This document shows positions 41,191-51,302 of a stretch of DNA of 64,000 nucleotides, one piece after another. The stretch is taken from contig OZ038381.1 in assembly GCA_964036045.1 (NCBI GenBank), forward strand, positions 139,449,657-139,513,656. Reading direction: 5' to 3'. The position numbers and the translations under genes are program-made. Position 1 is the stretch's first letter, and each line of letters starts with the position of its first letter. The DNA comes from Eutreptiella sp. 'Long Island Sound 2002' (lineage: Eukaryota; Euglenozoa; Euglenophyceae; Eutreptiales; Eutreptiaceae). The notes below the pieces were generated by a model. The model saw only the letters and a list, made by a program, of their open reading frames with translations, ran no database searches and was not told the origin of the DNA.

Positions 41191-41761
41191 AGTAAGAAGA
41201 AGTCACTTCCATGTTGTTCTTAGAGGTCTTGATCCAGGGCCAACCCCCCCCAAAACCCTTTTGTTGATCCTGAGACTTACTTAAGCATTTTTATCTCTCT
41301 TTTAAAGCTTGAAGTACATTTTCTCAAAGTAACCAGGGATATAACCCTAGCCCCCCATGACGTTCAATCCTACCACTCTACTGAGCGGAGGTATCTTCCT
41401 TCATGGAGGTTATACCGAAGTAAAGTAGGCTTCTCATGCCTAAGGCCTTGTAGGTTAAGCCTAGTGGTCCCCCACGTCAAGACCCCTATACTCAACTGAT
41501 TCTACCACTTATTGTGGTTCTACGTTTTAACTATTTCCGAATTCAGTTGCTTGGCCAAGTCACATTCTGTGTCTGGCCTAACTCCTTTGCCCCACACTCC
41601 TAACCAATTCCATTTCATCCAAAAGAGTGCACATGAAGTGCTTGATGCTAACTTGGAAGGATAGAGTGATGCCAGTTTTCACATAAATTCATTTGTTTTA
41701 TCCATTTGTGATTGAATCTTTGTACTTACGCCTGCTTTGTCTATCTGCAGCCCTTCTGCGA
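41191..41761. other. AT-rich host stretch with a tRNA-like motif
   Basis: No supported gene. It contains a tRNA-like sequence at 41331-41390 and ordinary unique-looking DNA up to the start of the B2 tail. Confidence 0.5.
41331..41390 (-). mobile_element. tRNA-like SINE head or tRNA relic
   Basis: The minus strand shows GCTCAGTAGAGTGGTAGG, very like a tRNA D-arm, about 25 nt upstream of GGGTTATATCCC, a degenerate B box (41336-41347). No complete cloverleaf can be drawn. Third tRNA-like head in the window, all on the minus strand. Confidence 0.4.
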
Positions 41762-41780
41762 GTAGGTAGGTAGGTAGGTG
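41762..41780 (-). repeat. 3' tail of B2
   Basis: Plus strand gtaggtaggtaggtaggtg, i.e. (CTAC)n in the element's sense, matching the tail of B1. Confidence 0.8.
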
Positions 41781-42269
41781 CACTCGGTCCTGGAGAGGCG
41801 CCCCATGGTTTCCCCTGGCGTCGTCCCTGTGCGGAACAGGAAGAGGCTCCGCGCATGAAGAGGGAAGGCGGCTTACATCCCGCTAGAGACCTGACTGTTG
41901 GCCCCCAACAAAGCGGACCCGGGCATCACCAGGAGGGCTGATTGCCGCCAGCGTGACGTGCCTGTCTCGCCGGGAGGGTGTGCCCCCGTGCTTGCGCTGG
42001 AGGTTCATCAGACTTCCTGGCGTATCCCGTTCCCGAGGCATGCATGCACGTTCTTGGTACTGTGGTTCCGAGGCGCTTGGGTGTCGCACGCTCCGCCCTG
42101 AGTCCCAAAGCAGCGCAGGCCTTAGGATGCAGCCTTACCCCCGGTCTCTGATGGCCGGGTCAGCTGCATGGCACGGGCTGCCTCAGTGCCCGGGCTATGG
42201 ACACTGTTTATCCTACTGTTGTGTGGCGCTTCCATTTGGGTCCGGGTTGTGGTTGGGTGTGGGTTTCGG

Positions 42270-43330
42270 TAACCCCGCCAGCCCTGGCTGGGGTCTTGGG
42301 CGGGTGTGTTTGGGTATGGTTTGTGGTGTCGTCCCTCTTTTGCTGGCTGGGGTTACTGGTGTTTGCGGTTGGGCTTGGGTTTTGGCCTGCACCCCACCTT
42401 TCGTGTTTAGGGTTATGGGATGTGCGTTGTTGCGTGCGCGCTCCGCCTCCACCCCGCCGTTCCCGGTTCCGGTGTGCGGTGTGGGTGTGCGTGCTGGGTC
42501 CTGCGCTTCAGCTGCGCCCCGCCACTCCTTGGGGAGGTGCTGGGGTGTGTGTGTGCTGGTGTGCCCGCCCCGCGTGGTCTCCTGCAGCTCCTGGTTGGGG
42601 GTGCTGTGCGGGGGTGTGTTGTTGGTGCCGCGCCCCGCCACTCCTGGCTGTGGCCTCGGGGTGCGTGTCTGTTTGTGCGCGCGCCCCGCTTGTTCCCCGC
42701 CTTTCCTGGCTGGGGTGTGCTGTGTTGGCGTGCGTGCTGGGCGCTGGTCTCGGCTGTGCCCTGCCTCTCTTGGTTGGGTTGTTGGGGTGTGTTTTTTCTT
42801 TGGCGGGGGGGGCGTGTCATGTTTTGGCTTTGTGGTGTCGGTCGCTGGCTGTCCCGGTCCCGGGTCTTGTGGTCTCTGTCCCCCCATCCCCTCTCTTTCG
42901 GGCTGCGTTGCTGGCTATTTTTTTTTCTCGTCCCAGCGTGGTGTGTGTCCGCGCGTTTTGGGTGTCCCTTTTCCCGCTGGGCCGCTGCTCCTGGCTTGGT
43001 GTTGTCGGTTTTGGCTGGGTGGTCCCCCTGTGCCCCTCTGGGGGCTCCTGCCCTCGGTGCCTTCTGAGTGGGGGGTTTGGCCGCCTCTTGCGGTGTTGGT
43101 GGGTCGTGTGGTGGATGTTGGCCTTGGTGGGTTGCGTGGTCTTCCGGGTTGCTGTTGTTGGTTGCGTTCTGCCTGGCCGTCTCCCAGCGCCATGGGTCGG
43201 GTGGGTTATGTACACGTTGTGCTCAGCGCCCCTTCTGGCTGGGCGGCTGCGCCCGGTGGCTTCGTGTGGCTCTGGGTTAGGGGGGCTGGGGTTGTCCGTG
43301 TCCTTTCGCCTCCGCGGTGCCGGTTCTAAC
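42270..43330 (-). repeat. Irregular low-complexity repeats in the B2 3' region
   Basis: The word ctggctgggg or ctggttgggg recurs at irregular 60-120-bp intervals with 'cgccccgccactcct'-like and 'gtgtgcgtgctggt'-like neighbours. Long open frames on both strands are low-complexity and are not called as genes. Confidence 0.5.
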
Positions 43331-43726
43331 CTTCTGGGTGGACCGCCATCGTTGTTGCCGGGCGCGCGGTGGCCGCTTGCCGGTGTGTGGCGGGCTGGTG
43401 CGGCGCCTTCCGGGGTGTGCTGTGGCTTGTTTTTGGTTAGTCCTTCAGGTTAGGGTCAGCCGTGCCGTGGTGTGCCGCTCTGTGACGCGTCGCGTTGCGC
43501 CGTGCTGTGGCGTGTTGTGCTTCTGGGTGCCTTGTCGTGGTGCGTTGCACTGTGGCGCGCTGCGGTGTGGTGTGCCGTGCTGCCTCGTGTTGTGCCGTGA
43601 TGGGTCGGTGGAGGTCAGTCTGGCCTGTGTCTCGGTGCAAAGTGCGGTTCGGAGTGTGGCTGACTGGTGGCTGGGGGGTGCGGTTAGGTGTGGGTGGCTC
43701 GCTGGGTCCGTGCTGTGGGGGCCTGG

Positions 43727-44658
43727 TGAAGCATTTTCGGCGGGGGTGATGTCCGTGCGTCCACAGAAAAATCGAAAATCCTTCAACCCATCACCCCAAC
43801 CTCTCCAAGTACTACATGAAGTCTCTTCCAAACGTCGATTTCATTGGATTTGCGTAGATGGTCTTGGAATCCTCGCTCACCCCACGGGGAGCGTCCGCGG
43901 ACACAATCTGGCGTCGTTGGACAAAGGGATGGTATATGTAACAAAATAAATGCATTGACATGTACAATGTATATGTATCACCTCTAAACTATAAAATAGC
44001 TTAGAAAAAAGGTACGAAACGAAGGCGGCAGCATCGCCCCCATCAGAAGAACTGACGGCTGCCAATCGTCGCCATCAGGATCTCCACTGAGATCCTGCCC
44101 AAACTGGGCCAAACAGTGGTTTTTGGGGGAAAAACAGTGAAATATAGTGATTTTTGAGTCAGAAACACTCACTTCCCGGGTTTCCCCCCAACGCGTCGTG
44201 TAGCCAACACAAGGCGTTTCCTCCCCAATTCATATTATATATGAGGAGGGCCACTGTTGGGCCACGCCTTGGGCGCCTGGCTGATTCCTGGGATCGCCTC
44301 AGGTTTATCTGGAAAAATCTTTTACGTGACCAATTTCGTCCAAAATTGACCCTTGCGAAACGCCGCAAAAATGGTCACGGCTCATTTCTATAGTTCTGAA
44401 AACAACAAATCAATAATAAAATTGATTAACCCCTTCGTAAATCGAGAAATAGAGCTTCGATCTTGGGCTGCGACGCGCAGGCAACGAAGGTCGGCGCCAG
44501 CCCAAAAATGACGAAAAATGACGATTTCTGGGGTATTTTACAAGAATTCCACAGAAATCGTGATATCATAGGCTGAGAATCAGCCCAGGAAAAATCCTGA
44601 TGAACAGAGCGCCACTGGCTGGGCAGCGGGTATGGGTGAGGCACCCCATACCACTTCA
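43727..44658 (-). repeat. LTR-like repeat, left copy (3' LTR if minus oriented)
   Basis: 932 bp, TG...CA ends, an estimated few per cent different from the right copy, including small indels. It contains an AT-rich ttcatattatatatga core that could be a promoter. Confidence 0.8.
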
Positions 44659-45294
44659 CCCCCCTCCTTAAGAGCCTTGCCTATATCCAAAAAAAGGCAA
44701 GGCCAAGGAGGCGCTCTGACCCCTGCACTGCCCTGGTTTCGAAACCGATTCAGCAGGACAGTGGGGGGGGTTTTGCAATATTCCTTGATATATTCATAGG
44801 GCGATTGCCCTCCAGGCGACCACACTGGTCCCTGGCACTCCTTTTGGCCTCTGCCTGTTTAGGGTTGGTGCGTGTGGCCAACCAACCCAAGGCGACGAAT
44901 TAACGCGCCTGATTTGGTTACTGGTGGACGAGCAGCGCCTTCCGCGCAGCCTGCCGTCGTCGCTTCAAGGATCAACCATCATAGGAGTCGACGCCACTTG
45001 TCAAGCTGCTCCAGGGTCCAGAATTCCTCAAGACCTCTGCTGGGATCGTCGTCCTCACCGCAGGAGCTCCTGGCGCTGATCTCAGGGCTGTCGTCGCTGC
45101 TGCTGTTGCCTTGGGGGCCAGTCTTGGCCCAGGCGTCCCTTCTTGCACTGTATTTCCACCAATGCAATATCTTAGGCTGCAGTCTGTTGCCCTGCGAGAG
45201 TTGTCGAAAACCAGGCAGCAGGGAAGGACCTCGACGTTGTGGGAGCTATGGACAGGTCCACCAGTGAACCACGCGGACAGCGGCAAGACAATTT

Positions 45295-46227
45295 TGAAGC
45301 ATATTCGGCGGGGGTGATGTCCGTGCGTCCACAGAAAAATCAAAAATCCTTCAACCCATCACCCTAACCTCTCCAAGTATTACATGAAGTGTATTCCAAA
45401 CTTCGATTTCATTGGAGTTGCGTAAATTGTCTTAAAAACCTTGCTCACCCCACGGGGATTGTCCGCGGACACAATCTGGCGTCTATGGACAAAGAGATGG
45501 TATATGTAACAAAAAAAATGCGTTGACATGTACAATGTATATGTATCACCTCTAAACTATAAAATAGCTTAGAAAAAAGGTACGAAACGAAGGCGTCGGC
45601 ATCGCCCCCATCAGAGAAACTGACGGCTACGAGTCGTCGCCATCATGAGCTCCACTGAGATCCTGCCCAAACTGGGCCAAACAGTGGTTTTTTTGGCGAA
45701 AAACAGTGAAATATAGTGATTTTTGAGATAAAAACAATCACTTCCCGGGTTTCCCCCCAACGCGTCGTGTAGCCAACTCAAGGCGTCTCCTCCCCAATTC
45801 ATATTATATATGAAGAGGGCCACTGTTGGGCCACGCCTTGGGCGCCTGGCTGATTCCTGGGATCGCCTCAGGATTTTCTGGAAAAATTTTTTACGTGACC
45901 AATTTCGTCAAAAATTGACCCTTGCAGAACGCCGCAAAAATGGTCACGGCTCATTTCTATAGTTCTGAAAACGACAAATAAATAATAAAATTGATGAAAA
46001 TGTTCGTAAATCGAGAAATAGAGCTTCGATCTGGGGCTGCGACGCGCAGGCGAAGAAGGTCGGCGCCAGCCCAAAAATGACGAAAAATGACGATTTCTGG
46101 GGTATTTTACAAGAATTCCACAGAAATCGCGATGTCATAGGCTGAGAAGCAGCCAAGGAAAGATCCTGAAGAACAGAGCGCCACTGGCTGGGCAGCGGGC
46201 ATGGGTGAGGCACCCTATACCGCTTCA
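45295..46227 (-). repeat. LTR-like repeat, right copy (5' LTR if minus oriented)
   Basis: 933 bp, beginning tgaagcatattcggcggggg and ending gcttca. Divergence from the left copy means the insertion is not recent. Confidence 0.8.
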
Positions 46228-46788
46228 CCCGGCGTGCTGCTCGGGCTGGTGGATCTGGTAGGTGTCCGTGGGGTTGCCCTCCGTGGGGGCCTGTGCCGTT
46301 GTGCCGTGTCCTCTGGGGGTCCCGGTCCCTAGCCCTGGGTGCTGTGGCCGTGCCTTTGTCCTCTTCCGGGGCCCCTGAGGTGGCCCTTGTGTTGGCCGGG
46401 GTCGTCCCCTGGCGGTGAGGGCGTGGTGGTGGGCTGCGCGGCGGTGTTCCGGTAGGCTTCCTCTGTGGGTGTAGCCCGTTCTCCCCTGTGTGGTTTCCGG
46501 TGGCTGGTGGGCGTGCGCTGGTGTGATCCGTACGGCGTCCGATTCGTGCTTCGGCGGCGCGTGTTGGGGGTTCTGCGCCCCCGGGAGTCGTGCGGTGTCT
46601 GCTGGGGGTGGGGCGGCGTTGGTCCCTCCGTCCTCGTATGCCCTTCCTGGGTGTCGGTCCTGGCGCCTGCCGTGGTGTCCTCTTTGTCTGCGCCCCGGTC
46701 CCCGCTCCTGCCCCTTCCTGGTCCTTGGGTGGTTTCCTGCCCCCACGTTGTGTCCCTTCCGGTGCCCTGTTTCTATGGGCGCCTGCCC

Positions 46789-49700
46789 TCACTTGGGGCC
46801 CTTCCGTGCCCCTTTGCCTGAGTGTCCCTTTCTGTCCATTCCCCTCCCCTTGCCCGTGCCCTTACCCTTCCCGGTGTGGTAATGGTGGGGTCGGGGGCAG
46901 GGCGCGCCGATGGCCCAGGCCTGGCAGTGGGTGGCCTGAAGCCATTGGCGGTGGGCTTGGGGGGTGTAGGGGGGGCGGAGGCCCTGGATCGCGTCGCCGA
47001 GGAGGGCCTCCCATGCCGCTTGCGGCATGATGGCCTCCGGGGCGGCCTCGTTCGGGTCGGCGGGGGTGCGGGTGCGGACCTCCTCGAAGGTCTGCACCAT
47101 GTGCACCCCTTCTCGCCTTCCCGTTCCCCCGGCCCACTTCACCAAGCGGCGGAGCTCCTGCAAAGCGGGGGCAGACCACCAGGCGAGGTGGGTGGGGGCT
47201 TTGGGGGGGGAGGGGTCCGAGCTCGAGGTCCTGGAGCGGCGGGGGGAGGACGTGGACCTGCGGTGGTGGCGGACGTGGCGGCGGTGGAAGAGCGGGAGGG
47301 GTGGTAGCGGGGGCTGGGGGTGGAGGACGGGTACGGCCGGAGGGGGCAACCGGAGGGGGAGCTGGACATGGGGCGGCGGTGGCGCGCTTGGCGGCGCCTT
47401 GGGGAGCGGGAGCAGTGGTGGCGGGGGCTGGGGGTGGAGGATGGGTATGAGCGGCGGGGGGAGCGAGGAGCCCAGTGGGGCCCGTGGGGGGCGGGGGAGG
47501 TGGACATTAGGCGGCGGTGGCGTGCTTGGCGGCGCCGGGGGCAGCGGGAGCGTTGGTGGCGGGGGCTGGGGTTGGGGGTCGCGTACGGGCGGAGGGGGGA
47601 GGGAGAAGCCCGGTGGGGCTCGTCGGGGGAGGGGGGGGCGGACATGGGGCGGCAGTGGCGCACGTGGTGGCACCTGGCGGGGCTGGAGCGGCGGGACCGG
47701 GGCCTCGTGGGGTCCTGGTGGCGCCTTGGGGAGCGGGAGCGGCGCAAGTGGGTGGTTGAGGCGCGGTGGCGGTGTGGAGAGAGTTGGCGCCGGGGCGGGG
47801 GGTGCCGTGCGAGGTGGGGAGCGGGAGCACCACTGTTTGCGGGACCGGGCCTCATCGCTCGAGTTGGGCCAGTCAGGAGGGATACGGTGGCTGGTACGGG
47901 GGGGGTGGCCCCACGTGGTAGGTGGGGTTAGGGGGTCGGAGTGCTCAGTGGCTGCCATCCCATACGCTGGTGCTGCTCGTGCACGGGGGTTTGTGGCCCG
48001 GTGGGGTAGGGTGGTGGGCAGTGGTAGTGGTGGGGGTGGTGTTCGTGGTTGTGTCCGTGGGGCTGCTGGTGGTGGTGGCGCTGGTAGTGGTGGGGGTGGG
48101 GCTGCGGGTATGGCCCTAGGACCTCTTGTGGATATTCCGGTCCCCCTAGTGGGGCTGGGGGGTCGGGCATCCTGCGCAGTCCGTGGGGCTGTACTGTTTG
48201 GTGGGCAGCGGGCGCGGGTCGGGTGATTTTGGTTGAGGGTTCCCACATCCCTGGGTCGGGCTGGCCAGCGGCGGTGGTGGTTTGTTGGGGGTGGATGACG
48301 GGGCGCTTGAAGATGGGGATGTTGACGAGGGTTTGGATGGGGTCGTGTTGGGTGGCCGCTGGTGGGAGGGGGGCGTGGGTTGTTGTAGGAGGGGGGTCCT
48401 GGTTTGGGTTAGGTTTTGGGTTAGCGCGGTGTCTCCTCGGTTGGCGTCGTTGCCTTTGTGGTGTTGTGTGCCCTCGTTTGAGGCCAGCTTGGGTTTGGGG
48501 TCGGGTTTGGGGTTGGGGTCCGGTTCCAGGTTGAGGAGGACCTCCGTCTGGAGGTGTGAGGGCGCCAGTGCCGGATTTGGGGTCTTTCCGGTGTGTTGCC
48601 GGGGTGCCTGAGTCGCCTGTGTGGGGGTCGGGTGGTCCCCGGTAGCCTGGCGCGCGGCCGCAGCTTTGGCGGTTGCTGTGGCCTTGTGGATGAGGTCGGC
48701 GGGGAGGGGGGGATCGGAGGATGTGGTGGAGGACGTCGATGAGGCTGAGGACGAGGAGAAAGTGGTGGTTTTCGGGGACGCGGATTGCGCTGTGATGCAG
48801 GCGGTCGCGGGTTTGTGTGCGGCGGCTTCTGCTGCAGCCACGGCGGGGAGGATGGAGGGCATGTCCTCGGGCTGTAGGTTTGGGGCGAGCGGCTGGGGGC
48901 GCACGGCCGGGACCTGGCGGCCCGTTGGGCCGATCTGGTCGGTAGCGGTGGGGAAGGGAGGTGCGGGGCTGCGGTCTTCTCCTTCCAAGCTGGGCTTGGC
49001 TGGGCCAGGGGCCTGCAATGTGTGAGGTTCTGTGGGTTGGCGTCTGCGGGGGGAAACAGTTGGCGTGGGCTTCATTCGCGGGCCGGGGGGGGTGGGTCTG
49101 GTTCTTCTGGAGTGTGCGCGGGGGGCGTGTGCGGGCCACTGGGCGGGGTGGGCGTGCCGCGGGGCATGGGGCTCCTCTCGGTGGGTGTGTGCGGGTTGTG
49201 GAGTGTGGGGGGTGGTGAGGGGTGTCCAGCAGGTGGGTCCGTGAGGGGCGTGTGCTGTTGTTTGGGCGGGTCGGGGAGGCCCGTGTCGCGGGGGCCCGGG
49301 GGTGCGCGCAATGGTGGGCGTGTGTGGGTCTCCTGGTGGGCAGCGAGAGGGGAGGGGTATGGGCGGGGATTGCGTGGTGGGGTGTGTTGTGTCGGGGTAT
49401 GTGTCCGCTCGCAGCAGCGCGCATGCGTGGTCAGTTGTAGGCCGGGCGGTTTGGAGGAGAAGCTTGCCGTCTTCTGCTGCCGCGGCAAGGATTTCGCAGA
49501 CGAGCTTGCGTATTTGGTGGACCTCTTTGTCAGTGGTGGGAAGGGGGTATGCTAGCTCTTGGCTAAGACCCACACGGCTGAAGACCCTGTGGATGGCGTG
49601 GTACCCGCAGGTGAGGGGGTGCTGTGGTCTGTGGGGGGGGGGCTGCCTCGATTTGTGTGTGGGCAGTGGGGTTAGCCCAAATCCAGGGCACGGTCCCCGT

Positions 49701-50686
49701 GGAAGGCCAGCGGCGCTGGATCCAGTGGGTCAGGCAGAGCATGGCCAGTCCCAGGTGGTAGCCCGCTTTCCCTAAGGTGATTTGGGCTAGGGCGCGGGCT
49801 GGGGGCTTGTCCCCCGGCTGGAGGACGCCCCTGAGGACCCTGTGCGGGGTGGTGGGGTCCCCTACTGCCCCTGGTGGGGTGGCCCCTGGGGCGAGCATGG
49901 TGTCTGTCCGTTTGACGAGCCATTGCAGGCCGGGGGACGTAGCTGTAGCGGCCACCACGTAATAGTGCCCGCGCTCGAGGACTGTACACCAGGCGGGGGC
50001 TGGTCACTGTCTTTAGGTGGGGGAGGGAGGTCATCGTCTGGGGTATCCAGGTCGGCGACGAGGGGGGCGGTGTCGCGGGTTGGTGCGGTGGCCTGTTCCC
50101 ATTGCTCTGGGTGGTTCGGGTCCGCTGCGTGGTCCTTCTTCGCTGGGGCTCGTCGTAGGCGTATGGCCCCTCGACGTGTGGTGTTGGTGTCGGTGTCGTG
50201 GGTCAGGGCCTGGCCCCACTCGATGGAGGGGATCCAGACGTGCAGGCCCTGGGTGTGTTGGCGGGCTCGCCAGAGTACGAGGTCTACGATGCCCCCGTTG
50301 CCTGGGGTGGTCAGGTCCCGGAGTGCTTTGACGGTGAGCTTGGTCCAGTCCTCTTGTAGGCGGTACCATCCCAGGGCAGTGGTCAGGGCCCTGCCTTGGA
50401 GGGTTGCTCGGAGGAGGTTGGAGTCGCGGATGGTGGTTGCTGTGAGGGAGGGGTGCCCCGGGTCCGGAGGGGGTGGCCTGGGTGGGTTGCCGGGGTCCTG
50501 CGCGTCCACGTCGACGTAAAGGTGGCCCTGGTTGGGCTCGGCAGGGCTGGGCGGTGCCGGGTGGCGTCTTGGGTGAGAGGTGGAACTTGGGGCGCTTTGG
50601 TGGTGTCTCTGAGGCCTGCAGATGGAGATTGGGGGCGTGTGTGGGGCGCGGAGTTGGTTAGTAGACGTCTTGGTCATGCACGGCAT
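46789..50686 (-). pseudogene. B-family ORF, copy in B2 (novel conserved protein, decayed)
   Basis: The start is ATG 50686, overlapping by 29 nt the end of the upstream frame. Order: Pro-rich N-terminus with YVDVD; globular block with HVWIPSIEWGQAL (about 50215-50255); central block with LAMLCLTHWIQRRW (about 49700-49745) and PTTDKEVHQIRKLVCEILA (about 49480-49540); long Ser/Thr/Pro-rich linker; His-rich segment (about 47990-48110); Pro-rich tandem repeats (47300-47860); C-terminal domain with IMPQAAWEALLGDAI (about 46990-47035); and a GKGKG-type basic tail stopping at 46789. The conserved blocks match B1 in the same order while the linkers differ greatly. At least three frame changes are needed to read it through. 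No known family recognised. Confidence 0.6.
47300..47860 (-). repeat. Pro-rich coding repeats in the B2 ORF
   Basis: About three to four units of roughly 45-50 residues, each containing LPLPKAPP or LPLPPAPP, then HV.LP, and PPP.(I/V).LHPQPPPP-like ends. B1 lacks this expansion, so the linker length is evolutionarily free. Confidence 0.7.
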
Positions 50687-51290
50687 GGTAATGGATGAGA
50701 CACTGCATGTGTTCCCTCGTGGTGGGGTGGGTGAGTTGTTCTGCGTGTGTTAACCGGAGGTTTGTGCGGTGTACCATTTGGGCCGCTGCTCTGCGGACTG
50801 CTTCTAGCTGGAGGTGCACTGCTGCCTCCATGGGGCTTTTTGTGTGTTTGGCGAGGTGTCGGTGTAGGGCCTGTGTCACCGCCCCTCTCATGGTGGCTTC
50901 CTTGACCAGGGCATCCCTGAAGAGGTGTTCAGTGGCCTGGTTTGCGTGGCTGTGGGTGGGCCAGCCTTCGTGTTGTCGTAGGGTTTCTGCCGAGGACCAG
51001 CCCACTAGCGTGTCCCTGCCTGTATGGAGGGGGCGTTTCTTGAAGTGTTCCCAGTCCTCCGGGCCGGTGTGGTCGCACGGGCAACGGGTGTGTTCTTCCG
51101 GGACGTGGATGTGCTTGCGGGCGAGCCATCTGGCAGCCCTGGTGAGGAATTGTAGTTGCTCCCTGAGGAGCTGGATGCGTCGTTTTTGGAGGTGGCCTGG
51201 GACGTTTGCTGGGCGCAGTGCTGAGTGGTAGAGGGGGGTTTGCAGTTTCTCCTGAAGCTCCTGGATGGCTGCGCGGCTGTCGGACGGGCG
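50658..51290 (-). pseudogene. C-terminal end of an ORF2-like frame in B2
   Basis: A frame open from the B2 border to TAA at 50658-50660. It contains TRCPCDHTGPEDWEHF (about 51055-51105), which resembles the Cys/His cluster of LINE ORF2 C-termini, then a helical tail (TKSPMEAAVHLQLEAVRRAA). No RT motif remains because the copy is truncated. Its last 29 nt overlap the start of the next ORF, whose ATG is at 50686. Assignment to ORF2 rests on position and the Cys/His pattern only. Confidence 0.45.
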
Positions 51291-51302
51291 GCCGGGGTAG
51301 GG

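Larger units (their letters stand above)
43727..46227 (-). mobile_element. Short LTR-type element with two ~932-bp LTR-like repeats, nested in B2
   Basis: Two direct repeats, 43727-44658 and 45295-46227, each start TGAAGC and end in CA (ACTTCA, GCTTCA), as LTRs do. They flank 636 bp of non-coding sequence. Five bases outside are cctgg (43722-43726) and cccgg (46228-46232), a near-perfect 5-bp duplication. On the minus strand aaggagggggg lies directly before the left repeat and fits a polypurine tract, so the element would be minus oriented. No primer binding site was recognised and no gag or pol is present, so it would be non-autonomous. Confidence 0.65.
41762..51290 (-). mobile_element. Element B2: minus-strand relative of B1 carrying a nested LTR-like element
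   Basis: Runs on the minus strand from about 51290 to a (CTAC)n tail at 41762-41780, with the 43727-46227 element inserted in its 3' part. In transcript order: the C-terminal end of an ORF2-like frame (51290-50658), an overlapping downstream ORF (from 50686) shared with B1, a Pro-rich and His-rich linker, the conserved C-terminal domain ending at 46789, then a long GC-rich 3' region. The 5' end is truncated and abuts the monomer array of A2. No target-site duplication was recognised at its ends. Frameshifts indicate a dead copy. Confidence 0.65.
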
